This document shows positions 34,093-44,128 of a stretch of 64,000 nucleotides of DNA, one piece after another; the first letter of the stretch is position 1; every line of letters begins with the position of its first letter. Below the pieces are notes generated by a model that saw only the letters and a program-made list of their open reading frames with translations, ran no database searches and had not been told where the DNA came from. Where the stretch lies: NCBI GenBank assembly GCA_030704615.1, contig CM060733.1, positions 69,006,001 through 69,070,000 of the forward strand, in the 5' to 3' direction. The position numbers and the translations under genes were made by a program. Origin of the DNA: Takakia lepidozioides. Lineage: Eukaryota; Streptophyta; Takakiopsida; Takakiales; Takakiaceae.

Positions 34093-34860
34093 AGGTTTTT
34101 TGCAATTGACTGCCAGTATTGCTGGGACGTGTCCTTTGTCGTATGGATTGTTGTGTGCACAAGGTGTAGTATGCGAATGTTGGAATGTGCAGTAGGAGCC
34201 TTCCACTGGAACACAAAACTTGCAATCTTGTAAAGGCATCACATTTGTAGTACAGTGTCATTGTATTGGTAGCAAATTGGAGTCTTCTCATAAAGGTGGA
34301 CGAATACGCCAGAATGGGCTACGAAATCACCACAAAATACGGCCGAAGTGTAGTAACAAGGAAGCACTATGCAGTATACAGTCCAATAACGGCACCAAAA
34401 TAGGCCGCAATGCCCCTATATCTGCACACAATGAAGGCTTTCCTCGGATCCATTAATAGACAGAACCAAAATAAAAAAGCATGCCCACGCCATTCAGGGT
34501 CAAAGACCACATTCTCATCTATTGCGGCACCAAAATGCACCTAAAGCCATGGCGGTGCGGCACCACCAAGTGTATATTTCCTGACAAAAAAATAGGGTGC
34601 AAGAAGATGAATGTAATAGAATTGGGTGGGAATGTTAGTTCCACATATCAATAAAATAGAGTTGCGCCGCTATTGCAACAATGAAAGTGGCTGAAACTGT
34701 CTTGCCACTTTCTCCTTCCCGAATGTGGAATGTCAAGCAGTCCGACCTGTATCCTGCCTGAGGGCCTTGTGCAGCTTGTTGAAGCTCAGTGTTGGAGCAT
34801 GGATGAAGACGTCCTGGCGCAGGCCCCGACGGCATGCTGGCAGGAATGAACAGGAAACAT
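34093..34860. other. Spacer between ORFX copy 1 and transposase copy D
   Basis: Contains two degenerate quasi-palindromes (ccaataacggcaccaaaat near 34381 and tgcggcaccaaaatg near 34522). No gene is recognised. Confidence 0.45.
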
Positions 34861-34861
34861 G

Positions 34862-36722
34862 ACGGCCACCTATGGTGTGTCACCAAACTTCCTTGTCCAA
34901 TCTGGGTGATGGAGTTCGTGTGAGATATGTATTGTGTGCTGGACATCTGAAATGTTTCTCGAGCACATGTTACCACTACACGAGCAAAGGCACCCGGGAT
35001 GAGACAGATTGGATTGGCAATTTGTCGACCCCATTTTGGCCTCAAAGTAGAGTTCCTGCAGGGACGTTCATGTGTGCCCATTGCAACGCAGCCCCTACGT
35101 GTATGGCAGTGTGCAACGCCAAGCAGTACTACTCGTCGGACCGTCGGCCCAGCGTGCACCAGAGCATGCATTCACATCGGAAAGCATGACCACCCCGTCG
35201 CCAGAGGCAATTGCAGAGTCGCTTTTCAACAAGCCCACGATATTATCAAGGAGGAGGTGAGGTTCAGGTCGGGAGCAAAACCAAAGCAGATACAGCTCGC
35301 ATCTGCACATAGAATTGCAATTGGCAGAATAATGTCGGAGGACGGAAGCACAAGAGAGAAGCTGGGCGAGGGGGACATGAAGGAGCTGCTGGAAGCTGTC
35401 TCCCATGTGTGCAGCCCCAATGTCAGGAACCACATTGTTGGCTGCAAGAAACGAATCGGAAGAGGATCAGACATGCACTCCATCTTGGAAGTGAAGCGCA
35501 CATGCGGCTACGACTTCATCCAGGACAGTTTCTTCCCTGGTCAAGGCTCAGAGACGGACATGTGCATTATATTTAAGATGTCAACGTGCGGACCGGGGAG
35601 CGGTGTCAATTTGGTGAAGCAGATGACCAGTGGAGACCTCTCAAATTGTTGGGTCATGTTCGACCACATCAGGCGAATTATCAACCACGATTGGGTGACA
35701 ATAGGGGCACATGTGTACGACCCACATTGCAGAAAGTTGATGACCATCGCTATTTGCAAAATGAAAGGAGTATACACAGATTCGGAGTTGCATATGTGGC
35801 ACGGAATTAATGAGCAAATGGCGAGAGCAAAGTTGCCCCATCCCAATTTTAGGGGCATCATGGCTGACAATGGCCAGGTGAACTGGGTTGTAGTGAGAAG
35901 GGTCTATGGGGATGACCCAAAGACTCCAATGGAAGGTGAGGAGAGATCTTACGGGTTTCACTTCATGCAGAGTTTGACGCAAAACACCAAAAGGTTCGTG
36001 GCGTCACGTCACCGGCAGGATCATATCAGTATGTGCCTTGCGTGGAAAAATGCGCCTTCCATCGACAAAGCGGAGACCGAGTTTGCAACCATACGCGCCT
36101 GGTGGGTGTCTTCAGGGGCTGTGGATGTGAAAGATTAGCCAGAATTGCAAACGTGGCTTGCGTGGTGGCACTACAGATTCCGCCAGTTTGGAGACTACAT
36201 GCGACAGGTAACACATTTTTTGACTTGACAATTGTTCTCTTTTGTGCTTCGACATTCATAACAATGAATAACAATTTCCAATTCTCTTCAACAGGACATG
36301 AGCTTGGAGGATGACGTGGATATGCCGACGACGAACATGGCCGAATCGGTGCACTCTTCCTGGCGTGCTTCCTGGCGGCACATCTCGTTGACGTGTTGAC
36401 AGCAACAACATAACGGCCATCATGCAACAATCTCGTTCCTACCAGTTTTTGGGATGAAAGCAATGGGGTATCGGATCAGACAGGCAGGAGATGCTGATGA
36501 GGGCGGCGCATCGTTCCAGCAATCCCAAAAAATGGACTGTTGCATTGCGGGAAACAATAAGGTCAACGCCGTTACACAGTCGGAGGAATTGCCTGGAGGG
36601 CGATGTCCGCAACCGGCCGGTGAAGAGAAGAATTGACGACATCCCCGGACGCGACGGGGATTCATGGAGATCAGATCTGAACATCCGCACTCAACCTCGG
36701 GGCCCAACGATGTTGCGTCCGA
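34862..36722 (+). pseudogene. MULE-like transposase copy D, N-terminal and catalytic part
   Basis: The Cys/His-rich N-terminal segment (CVTKLPCPIWVM, VRYVLCAGHLKCFSSTCYHY, CAHCNAAPTCMAVCNAKQYY) is followed by a long open frame to 36138. That frame has CSPNVRNHIVGCKKRIGRGS, CGPGSGVNLVKQMTSGDLSN, WVMFDHIRRI, IAICKMKG, NFRGIMADNGQVNW and YGFHFMQSL. Candidate catalytic residues are D in MFDH and D in IMAD; the Glu equivalent of MKGED is not evident (MKGVYTD). A later exon-like piece (36295-36400) encodes DVDMPTTNMAESVHSSWRA. Coding fails after RGPTMLRPT where PPR sequence begins at about 36722. It is the best-preserved catalytic domain in the window but lacks the SWIM region. Confidence 0.78.
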
Positions 36723-37215
36723 CGCGTGTGCGTTTGTAGTGTGTATGGCAGCCCTGGAAAAGGGCAAAGAGATCCCTGGTGACATCATCAAATCTGCAAT
36801 TGTACCAGATGTCATCCTGAACATTGCTCTGGTGGCCATGTATGCCAAATGTGGGAGCATTGAGGATGCCAAGGGAGTGTTCAACACTATGGCTGAATGA
36901 GATGTGGTGTCGTGGAACGCGATGCTTGTAGGGTGTGCATAGTAGGAGCGCGAGATGGGGCTTTGGAGACCTGAAAGCAGATGATGGGGGAAGGGGTGAA
37001 GCTTGACCACATCATGTTTGTGTGCATTTGCAGTGCGTGTGCAAGCCTGCAGCCTTGGAAAAGGGCAAAGAGGTGCATGGTGGCATCACCAAAGCTGGAA
37101 TTGTTCCAGATGTGATTATGAACAATACCCTTTGTGACATGTATGCCATTGTGGGAGCATTGAGGATGCGGAGGGAGTGTTTCAACACTATGGCTGAAGG
37201 AGGTGGTGTCGTGGA
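36723..37215 (+). pseudogene. PPR repeat array remnant
   Basis: Two successive units read ALEKGKEIPGDIIKSAIVPD, ..AMYAKCGSIEDAKGVFNTMA, VVSWNAMLVG, and then ALEKGKEVHGGITKAGIVPD with an altered C-terminal part. PPR proteins bind organellar RNA through such repeats. Stops at TMAE*D and after MLVGCA and frame changes make it a pseudogene. It abuts transposase copy D directly. Confidence 0.8.
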
Positions 37216-37640
37216 ACACGATTCATCCAAGAGGTCGATTTTAAACACAAGATTACTTCTGATTCCCTGGGATCAATAGCTACAAGAAAGCTGCGTGGGT
37301 AGATGGTCAACTGGAAACAGCAGCGGCAGTAGTGCATTTGATAGAACAAGGCGCTGCTAATGAAGGTACCTTCTTCAACACATTTCAGCCTGTTTTTCCC
37401 TGTTATCAAAGTTTTTCCCTGTTTTTTTCCTGAATGAGCATGGATAGAGTGTGGGTCCAGATTCATCCAAGAGGGCTGGACTTCAAGCTCCAGATTACCT
37501 TGATTCTATGTGGGGGTCAGTAGCTACAAGAAACCTGCATGGGTAGATGGTCAACTAAAGACAGCAGCTGCAGCGACACAGTTGATAAAATCAGACACCT
37601 CAACCATGACCACATCTTCTGAAAGAGGATCAAGAGAGGG
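37216..37640 (+). pseudogene. OSB-like PDF-motif fragments
   Basis: Two copies of a motif reading DF/K-LQIT-DS-W, SYKKPAWVDGQL (about 37240-37330 and 37460-37570) match the C-terminal half of the PDF motif of plant OSB proteins. They are out of frame with each other and with the flanking PPR units, as in the other PPR/OSB blocks. Confidence 0.55.
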
Positions 37641-37685
37641 AGTCCACAATGCCTCTTCTGGCACTTCTGGGCATGTGAAGATACT

Positions 37686-38530
37686 TTGTGTGACAGCCTA
37701 ACAGAGGCTCTACAGACTCTAAACCAAGGAGGCAGTTCAGCAAATTCAGATATGTATGTCTGTCTCTTGCTTAAGTGCATCAAGATGGAAGGTCTGGAAG
37801 CTGGAAAACAGGTGCATACTCACATCATCCAAAGTGGATTCACGTCAAATGTTTTTCTACTCAACACCCTTGTCAACATGTATGTTATGTGCGGGAGCAT
37901 CATTGATGCTCACCAAATGTTCAACAGAATGCCTCAACGATCTTTGGTCACGTGGAATATAATGTTGGCAGGATGCAATGCGTGTGCAAGCCTGGGAGCT
38001 CTGGAAAAAGGGGAAAGAGGTCCATGGTGACATTGTCAAAGCTGGAATTGTACCAGATGTCATTCTGAACACTCCCCTGGTGGACATGTATGCCAAATGT
38101 GGGTGCATTAAGGATGAGAAGGGAGTTTCCATGGCTGAACGAGATGTGGTGTCGTGGAGTGCGATGCTTGCAGGGTATGCACAGCAGGGACGTGGTATGG
38201 GGCTTTGGAGAGACCTATGATCAAATGATGGGGGAAGGGGGAAGCCCGACGACATCACGTTTGTGTACATTTGCAATGCGTGTGCAAGTCTATCAGCTCT
38301 GAAAAAGGGCAAAGAGGTCCATGGCGACATTGTCAGATGTGCAATTGTATCAAATGTCATTATGAACAATACCCTCGTGGACATGTATGAAGGGAATGTT
38401 TGACGGTATGGCTGAACGAGATGTGCTGTCGTGGAGTGCGATGATTGCAGGATATGCACAGCAAGGGCGCAGGATGGAGGCTTTGGAGACCTATGAGCAA
38501 ATGATATGCGAAGGGGTGAAGCCCGCGCTT
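37686..38530 (+). pseudogene. PPR repeat array remnant with good N-terminal unit
   Basis: The segment 37686-38030 keeps an open frame: MYVCLLLKCIKMEGLEAGKQ, VHTHIIQSGF, LLNTLVNMYVMCGSI and MFNRMPQRSLVTWNIMLAG. These are L- and S-type PPR motifs typical of PLS-class proteins. Two further units follow at 37990-38190 and 38280-38460 (VHGDIVKAGIVPDV, LVDMYAKCG, VVSWSAMLAGYAQQGRG) with internal deletions and shifts. A DYW-domain remnant follows at once, so this was a PPR-DYW gene. Confidence 0.82.
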
Positions 38531-38790
38531 TGCATTGCATGATGTTGAGGAAGAGCTTAAAGAATCGTCTCTTTGCCACCACAATGAGAAGCTGGCCATT
38601 GTTTTTGGGCTATCAACACACCCTCTAGGATGTCTTTGGGGATCATCAAGAATCTTCGGATGTGTGGTGATTGCCACACAGCCACCAAATTCATCTCAAA
38701 GATAGCTAAGCAAGAGATTGTTGTACGGGATGCAAACGCTTTCACCACTTCCAAATGGTGTTTGTTCTTGTGGGGAGTATTGGTGAAATG
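38528..38790 (+). pseudogene. DYW domain remnant of a PPR protein
   Basis: Across three frames the DYW domain can be followed: LHDVEEELKESSLCHHNEKL, AIVFGL, then IIKNLRMCGDCHTATKFISK, EIVVRDAN, then FHHFQ and a terminal CSCGEYW. The HxE and CxxC zinc-binding elements (HHNE and CGDC) of the plant RNA-editing cytidine deaminase are both recognisable. Two frameshifts (near 38610 and 38735) inactivate it. The final triplet is EYW rather than DYW. Confidence 0.8.
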
Positions 38791-39240
38791 AAATGCTTGT
38801 CACCTAATTGAATGTATTAAACTCTGTCAGCTGCGAGTCGGGTTGGACTGCAACAGTGGCAGCAAAGGCGTACGAAATCTCTTTTTGGAGAGGAATTCTC
38901 AACAGTAGGTTTTGAACATAATTAGACCTTGCGAAGGTTGAAACTGTAGCACAAGTTCAAAAACTGTCTTAGTTGATGAACAGAGGTGCAGTGACTAGGT
39001 CTTGAAGGTCAAGAAGGTCACTCTCTGATGAAAATACCCAGGACTGTATATCAGAAAATGGAAACTTTCTTCAGGCCTCTTGCACATCGGGCATTGACAA
39101 TGTCCGTTTCCTCTCTGCATCTGATTATTGTTCAAAGTGAGATTCCACAACAAGTTTTATCGAAGGCAAACAATTTGTTTTAATTAATTTATTAGATTTT
39201 ATTCTATTTTTAAATAAATAAACTTGATATAATATAAAAA
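38791..39240. other. AT-rich non-coding stretch
   Basis: No coding similarity and no obvious tandem repeat. Confidence 0.45.
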
Positions 39241-39279
39241 CATACATATACATTTGAGGGTAATTTTTTATTATTGAAA

Positions 39280-39490
39280 AGGGAAATATACATACAGAAG
39301 GGGGTACTTTAAATATTATAATTATATATTTCTATATATTTACAGGAGGGGGTTTTATAATCTTCAAAATGTATGTGCAGAGGGGGTATAAATGATCCAA
39401 GGACCCGTATACAGGGGTTTTTTTTATTAGGCTGCGAACGCACGTGATATGGACATTTTATAAAGAGTGCACCCCCAGGGTGAAATCATA
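39280..39490. repeat. Inverted iteron cluster and CACGTG/GTGCACCCCC block
   Basis: On the minus strand, ACCCCCTCTGCACATACAT, AAACCCCCTCCTGTAAATAT and GTACCCCCTTCTGTATGTAT occur in about 110 bp, mirroring 27505-27640. A CGCACGTG...AGAGTGCACCCCCAGGG block follows at 39440-39476. Confidence 0.5.
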
Positions 39491-39628
39491 TAAAAGCAGG
39501 TGAAGCACAATAAACTGACACAAGATCAATTTAACCAAGGCCTCAAGTAAGGTGAAACATGCCAAAAGGAGATAAAGTGAAATTGGACCTCCAAACCATT
39601 AAATTAGAGAAACCAAACATCAAACACA

Positions 39629-40097
39629 GTTCCTGACCAGCTCGATCAACTCCGCACATTCACGGTAGGGCTTCCCCAGCATACGCCCCACATCTTTCAA
39701 TATAGCTTTTGATGTCAATCGTGTCAATGTTGCAATTTGTGCTACCTGGTCCTCTCCATATTTGTTGGTAACATATGCAATCACCTGTGGCATCCCTCGT
39801 CAGCTTTAGTTCATTTTACAAGAGAAAATCCAAGGCATAAAGTTCCTTTAATTACATCTTGTAATAGCCTCTGTTTCTGACAGCACAATTCATTCACTTT
39901 GTTGCGCCATCCTGTTCCCCTCCAGCTGTCAACCTTCTTCCCTCCTAACGGTACTTCCCACGTACTTGCAGGTGTATTGGGGCTTGCAGAGATCTGTGGC
40001 ATTGTACCCACCTTGTCACGCTGCTTAGGACAAAAGTCAGTGTCAATATCAGGCAACGACTGCCGTTCCTCATTCAAAAACCGTTCAAATAGGAGCC
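39629..40097 (-). pseudogene. DNA polymerase III alpha (DnaE)-like exons, left fragment
   Basis: Exon 40097-40012 encodes [28 protein letters not shown] is the catalytic aspartate motif (PDIDxDF) of bacterial replicative DnaE polymerases. The exon ends at a consensus GTGGGT donor. The next exon, 39784 to about 39629, begins after CACAG in matching phase 0 and encodes VIAYVTNKYGEDQVAQIATL, then SKAILKDVGRMLGKPY, the segment that follows PDIDxDF in DnaE. The gene segment next in order lies on the plus strand at 28069-28470, so the locus has been split or inverted. Flanking exons were not found, so a complete gene is absent here. Confidence 0.82.
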
Positions 40098-40271
40098 CTG
40101 CATGCCCAACCCCCATGTCAGCGACATCTTTAGCTTGTGTCTCACAGCTCCTGGACTTGGTGTCCGTGTCCAGTGTCAGTTATTGCTTCAGCATTACACA
40201 TATGAGAAAACCTTGTTGAGTAGTAAATATAGCAAGTAGAGGCTATATGAGCTGTCATCAATCAAGGGACT
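40098..40271. other. Upstream flank of DnaE-like fragment
   Basis: Probable intron sequence. I could not find the preceding DnaE exon. Confidence 0.3.
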
Positions 40272-41069
40272 TCACAAACATGCACTTGGGAGAGGATAAT
40301 AGAGACCTGCACACACACATGGATGCCCAAAAATTCTCAAGGATCTGAATATGGATCCGCAAGTCTTGACCCTGTTGGATAAATCTAACTTAGAGGCTGT
40401 AGTGGCCAAAGCCATGTCTGCTGCCATGAAATTGTCTGATGAAAATGAAGTTAGGCAGAAAACTTCCCTGAACTTGTTTCCAGTCTGTGAGACATGGGGG
40501 AGGACATCATGGATGACCTGCATGTGCTTTCCAGGGCTGCCAGGCTTGCACACGCACTGCAAACACACACAAACATGATGTGGTCGAGCTTCCGACACCA
40601 CATCTTGTTCAGCCATAGTGTTGAACACTCCCTTGGCATCCTCAATGCACCCACATTTGGCATACATATCGACCAGGGCAGGGTTCAGAATGACATCTGG
40701 TACAAATCCAGCTTTGACGATGTCACCATGGACCTCTTTCCCCTTTTCTAGAGCTCCTAGCCTTGCACACACATTGCAAACACAAACAAACGTCATGTGG
40801 TTGGGCTTCACCCTTCGCGTAGCAGTTGCTCATAGGTCTCCAAAGCATTCCTACCACACCCATCCTTGGTAAATTTTGCCAACATTATATTCCACGTGAT
40901 CAAAGATCGTTGAGGCACTCTGTGGAAAACTTGGTGAGCATCCATGATGCTCCACATACTTAACATACATGTTGACAAGGGTGTTGAGTAGAAAAACATT
41001 TGGCGTGAATCCACTTTGGATAATGTGAGTGTGCATCTGTTTCCAGCTTCCAGACCTTTCATCTTTCAC
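40272..41069 (-). pseudogene. PPR repeat array remnant
   Basis: Read leftwards: THIIQSGFTPNVFLLNTLVN, MYVK, PQRSLITWNIMLA, then KPNHMTFVCVCNVCARLGAL, VHGDIVKAGFVPDVILNPAL, VDMYAKCGCIEDAKGVFNTM and AEQDVVS, continuing into a second truncated unit. It is a close relative of the plus-strand array at 37686-38530 but in inverse orientation. A frameshift near 40815-40850 splits the first unit from the next. The last 60 residues past KHMQVIHDV are unrelated to PPR. Confidence 0.8.
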
Positions 41070-41079
41070 TTAAGCAAGA

Positions 41080-42300
41080 GACAGACATACGATTTGGAGC
41101 TTGAAATCCGTGCCTCTTGGATGAATCTGGACCCACAATCTATCCCTGCACTCCTTCAGCTATCCATGCCTGTGTACAAATCGTGAATACATCCTCAGCC
41201 TTGCTACAACTAACAGCTGACACTGACGCCCTAACCCTACCTACAGTAACATGTCAAAATTACTCCAAAAGCACCATAGATCCACCAACGAGCTTCTCAT
41301 CATCTATGTTAGATCTGTTTTTGGATACTTTCCTGCTGCCACATTGTCAGTAATTTGTCAAAGTCACTCCTAACCACCACAGATCCACCAAACGAGCTAA
41401 CTTACAGAATTCAATATGTATCTTAGGGCCGAGCTGATGAGAGGGTAAAACAGGTAGAAGAGGTTGAAGAAGAAGGTGCCCTCACCACATTGTCGACCTT
41501 GACCTTGTGTCATGACCCATGGAGGATTTGACCGACCATCAAACCAAAGAACCTTTTGTGTGTGCTGCTTGTGTCTATAGTCAGGTACTGTCGGATTGGT
41601 CTGTGAGAACCACCACGGTGCAGCTGAGCAGGTAGAGATTGTAACCTGGCCTGCTTAGACCAAGCTGACTCTCCCAAGAACCTTGTAAACATCAGGAAGA
41701 ATACCAAATCATGGTACTACCAGGAGGCAACAGCCCACATTTGCATGATGGACAAACTTCTTCACATCGTACATCTTGTGTGTGCTGCTTCTGTCCGTAG
41801 TCAGGTAATGTCGGATTGGTCCGTGAGAACCACCACGGTGCAACTGGGCGGGCAGAGATTGAAACACGACATGCTAAGACAAAGCTGACTCTCCCAAGAA
41901 CTTTGTAAACATCAGGAAGAATACCAAATCATGGTACTAACAGGAGCCGAGAGCCCACATTTGCACGATGGACAATCTTCTTCACATCGTACATTAAGAA
42001 AAAGCCACACCTTCCGATTGCGGTTGTCCCACCATCGCGAAGGATCTTTCAAAAACTCATGTCAGCTCTGCTCCGTGGTGCAAATGCAGGGCCGAGTCTG
42101 ATGAGAGGGCAAAACAGGTGCCCTCACCACATTGTCGTCGACCTTGTATCTTGACCCATGGAGGATTTGACTGACCATGAACCCAAGAGGACCTCTTGTG
42201 TGTGTTGTTTGTCTATAGTCAGGTAATGTCGGATAGGTCCGTGAGAGCGGCCAAGGTGCATTCGAGTAGGTAGAGATTGAAACACGACCTGTTATCACGA
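41080..42300 (-). pseudogene. OSB-like PDF-motif debris, repeated
   Basis: At least three related blocks (about 41510-41680, 41770-41900 and 42150-42290) encode, in one frame, NPT-PDYRHKQHTQ-VLWFDG and, in the first and third blocks, RSNPPWVMTQ, matching the PDFKHK-T---LW---PPWV core of the OSB PDF motif. A TDFKLQI fragment is at about 41100. The blocks share long stretches (gaaccaccacggtgcarctg and the following agggccgagtctgatgagag) and similar sequences at 26.8-27.3 kb, so they are segmental repeats. Confidence 0.55.
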
Positions 42301-42489
42301 TGCTTGGCACTAAGAAGACGCAGACCCAAAAAAACTTTAAGTTGCAGCCCTGCACTCTGCGACCTAGCAGCCCTAAATTCGAGCCAACTTTTTGAAGTTT
42401 TTGAACGTTTTGCACCCTAACAATATATAAATGATTATATATTCCATGTTATTATGTGAAGGTATTTTTAGCTTTATATATTTGTATAG

Positions 42490-42753
42490 ACCGTAGCCTC
42501 CTATGCGTTCGGCACCTTGGTGCCGGAATAATTATTTTTTGAAAGAATTGAGGTCCGGCATTTCCAAGCTTAATTTCCACAATTTCAACAAAGTCATAAT
42601 ATGTCATAAAACTCAGTTTCTATAGCACATTTTATGTGAAAACAATGAAAAATAAAATTTGAAAATTTCAACACTTGAGCTTGATAATTTTCAAATATTT
42701 CAACTTCTCATTTTTGCAAATAATAAGCGCCGGACCGCATAGGAGGCTATGGT
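42490..42753. repeat. MITE with about 27-bp terminal inverted repeats
   Basis: The left end ACCGTAGCCTCCTATGCG and the right end (inward) ACCATAGCCTCCTATGCG pair over about 27 bp with few mismatches. The 210-bp AT-rich interior is non-coding. The target duplication is unclear because the flanks are simple TA-rich sequence. Confidence 0.7.
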
Positions 42754-42889
42754 ATATATATTTATAGTCATTAAATGAGTAATTAAAATGACTGTATATT
42801 CTATTTAATTACTAATATCTATTTAAAATTACATTAATTTAAAATATAATGTGGAGTTGCTAGTGAAGTTGTTGAAACCACTTACAATT

Positions 42890-43371
42890 TAAAATAAATC
42901 ACCAGTAAGTCGACATCACCCTCGAAGTCGTATCATTTGCAGCCGTTAGATGCACTTGCATCCAATACACCACAATATTTCAACCACGTGAGCAATGATA
43001 TGTAGACACGTCATCATTTGCAGTCACATCCTCGTTCTATTTCATCCATTTATCTTTGCATTTTCCACATAGACATTCATTGGGCAACCAACAATCGCCA
43101 CGTGTAGTTGTGAAGACTAGTGCAGTCATACATTCCCATGCCACGTCATCCTGTTGCAGTTTTGGCCATGACTGGTAGTCGAATCTACCATCTTCCCCTA
43201 TCTGGTCAAATGTGTTTGACCGCAGATCCTGACGTGGCGGAGGTACAAGGTGGCATATACGACTTCTGGTGGTCATAATTGGCAACCAGGACTGCCCCCT
43301 TGCATTTTGCAGACATATATGCTACGACTGGGCAAATGTGACAGACGTTAAAGCAGGGATTTGTTGTAGTG
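42890..43371 (-). repeat. CACTA-1 right subterminal region and terminus
   Basis: Contains inverted GTCGTATATGCCACC, GACTGGTAGTCG and CCACGTGTAG words related to the left subterminal repeats, and ends TTTGTTGTAGTG at 43371. The following ACA equals the trinucleotide before 15093. Confidence 0.65.
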
Positions 43372-43374
43372 ACA

Positions 43375-43571
43375 CTTTATGGATAACAGGGAATATAGTT
43401 GAGTTCAAGGAAAGAGACGTGCTGATTAGAGTAGAGCACCAAGGTTACAAATCGAGAATGTTAGTTTGGGAGATGATCGATACGATCGGTAGAGGTAGAG
43501 AGTGGATGGTGACCAAGAGAGAGATTTTGTCTTACGAAAATAGTTTGAGAGGAATTGTTAGGCACTGACAG
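43375..43571 (+). pseudogene. Leader ORF of retrotransposon B, right part
   Basis: An open frame beginning LWITGNIVEFKERDVLIRVE and ending RGIVRH-stop. It is in phase with the frame broken at 15092 once the CACTA-1 element and one ACA are discounted. I do not recognise the protein. Confidence 0.5.
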
Positions 43572-43650
43572 GTTTGGTAAGACACGCAAGGTTTGGATCA
43601 GATATATTGATCACTTATAGCATAGATTTAATACCATATACTAACCCAAG

Positions 43651-43832
43651 ACAACCAGCATGTAGCCTAGTGGTAATGGGCACATACCACTTTGGATGTG
43701 GTTGTGGGTTCAAACCACGGTCTGGTGTGTCATGAAGGTGTCCACCTTTCAGCTGGAAGGCAGTAGCCCTTGTGGTGAAGTGACACCATAAGTTACGCTC
43801 CCTTCGGGAGGCGCGTCATATTTTTATTTATT
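43651..43832 (+). mobile_element. tRNA-derived SINE with 14-bp target duplications
   Basis: A Pol III A box (TAGCCTAGTGGT, 43663-43674) and B box (GGTTCAAACC, 43707-43716) are spaced as in a tRNA. A 3' body follows, ending in a T/A-rich tail (tatttttatttatt). The 14-bp sequence TATACTAACCCAAG flanks it exactly (43637-43650 and 43833-43846). It sits between the leader ORF and gag of retrotransposon B. Confidence 0.85.
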
Positions 43833-44128
43833 TATACTAACCCAAGGCCGCATTCTTTCATCAATTGTCAAGAGCGCATAATGGAGACCTCTGTGTACGA
43901 GTCATACATGCTGAAAGTAGGGTCATTGTGGTGTTGTGGACTAGAGTAGCATATGAATGGGTGATGGTTTCAACATTATCAAGGAGGGTCGCCGTGAGTG
44001 GAAGAGAAGAAGTGTTGCAGAATGGTAGCTGGACGTCTAGTTCTAGGAACTAGATCATCAAAAGTCTGAGTGTGAGAAGTACACACTCCGTTAACTAACA
44101 CTAATTTTACTAACAATCCGTTTAAAAT

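Larger units (their letters stand above)
15093..43371. mobile_element. CACTA-1: about 28.3-kb CACTA element with nested insertions
   Basis: The left terminus is CACCACAACAGATCCCGGC. The right terminus read inward is CACTACAACAAATCCCTGC, and both continue into similar TTTWACGTCTGT sequence. Flanking trinucleotides are ACA on both sides (15090-15092 and 43372-43374), the 3-bp duplication expected for CACTA/En-Spm elements. Both ends carry subterminal GACTGGCATATACGACT and CACGTGG repeats. The interior holds MULE fragments, a second CACTA (TNP2) and pieces of PPR, OSB-like and DnaE genes. The TNP2 gene inside appears to belong to a different CACTA element with its own terminus at 32799, so CACTA-1 may be non-autonomous. 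Confidence 0.75.

Noticed and set aside
43651-43832. Functional tRNA gene
   Set aside because: A and B boxes are present, but the sequence does not fold into a complete cloverleaf with paired acceptor ends, and target duplications show it is a SINE.
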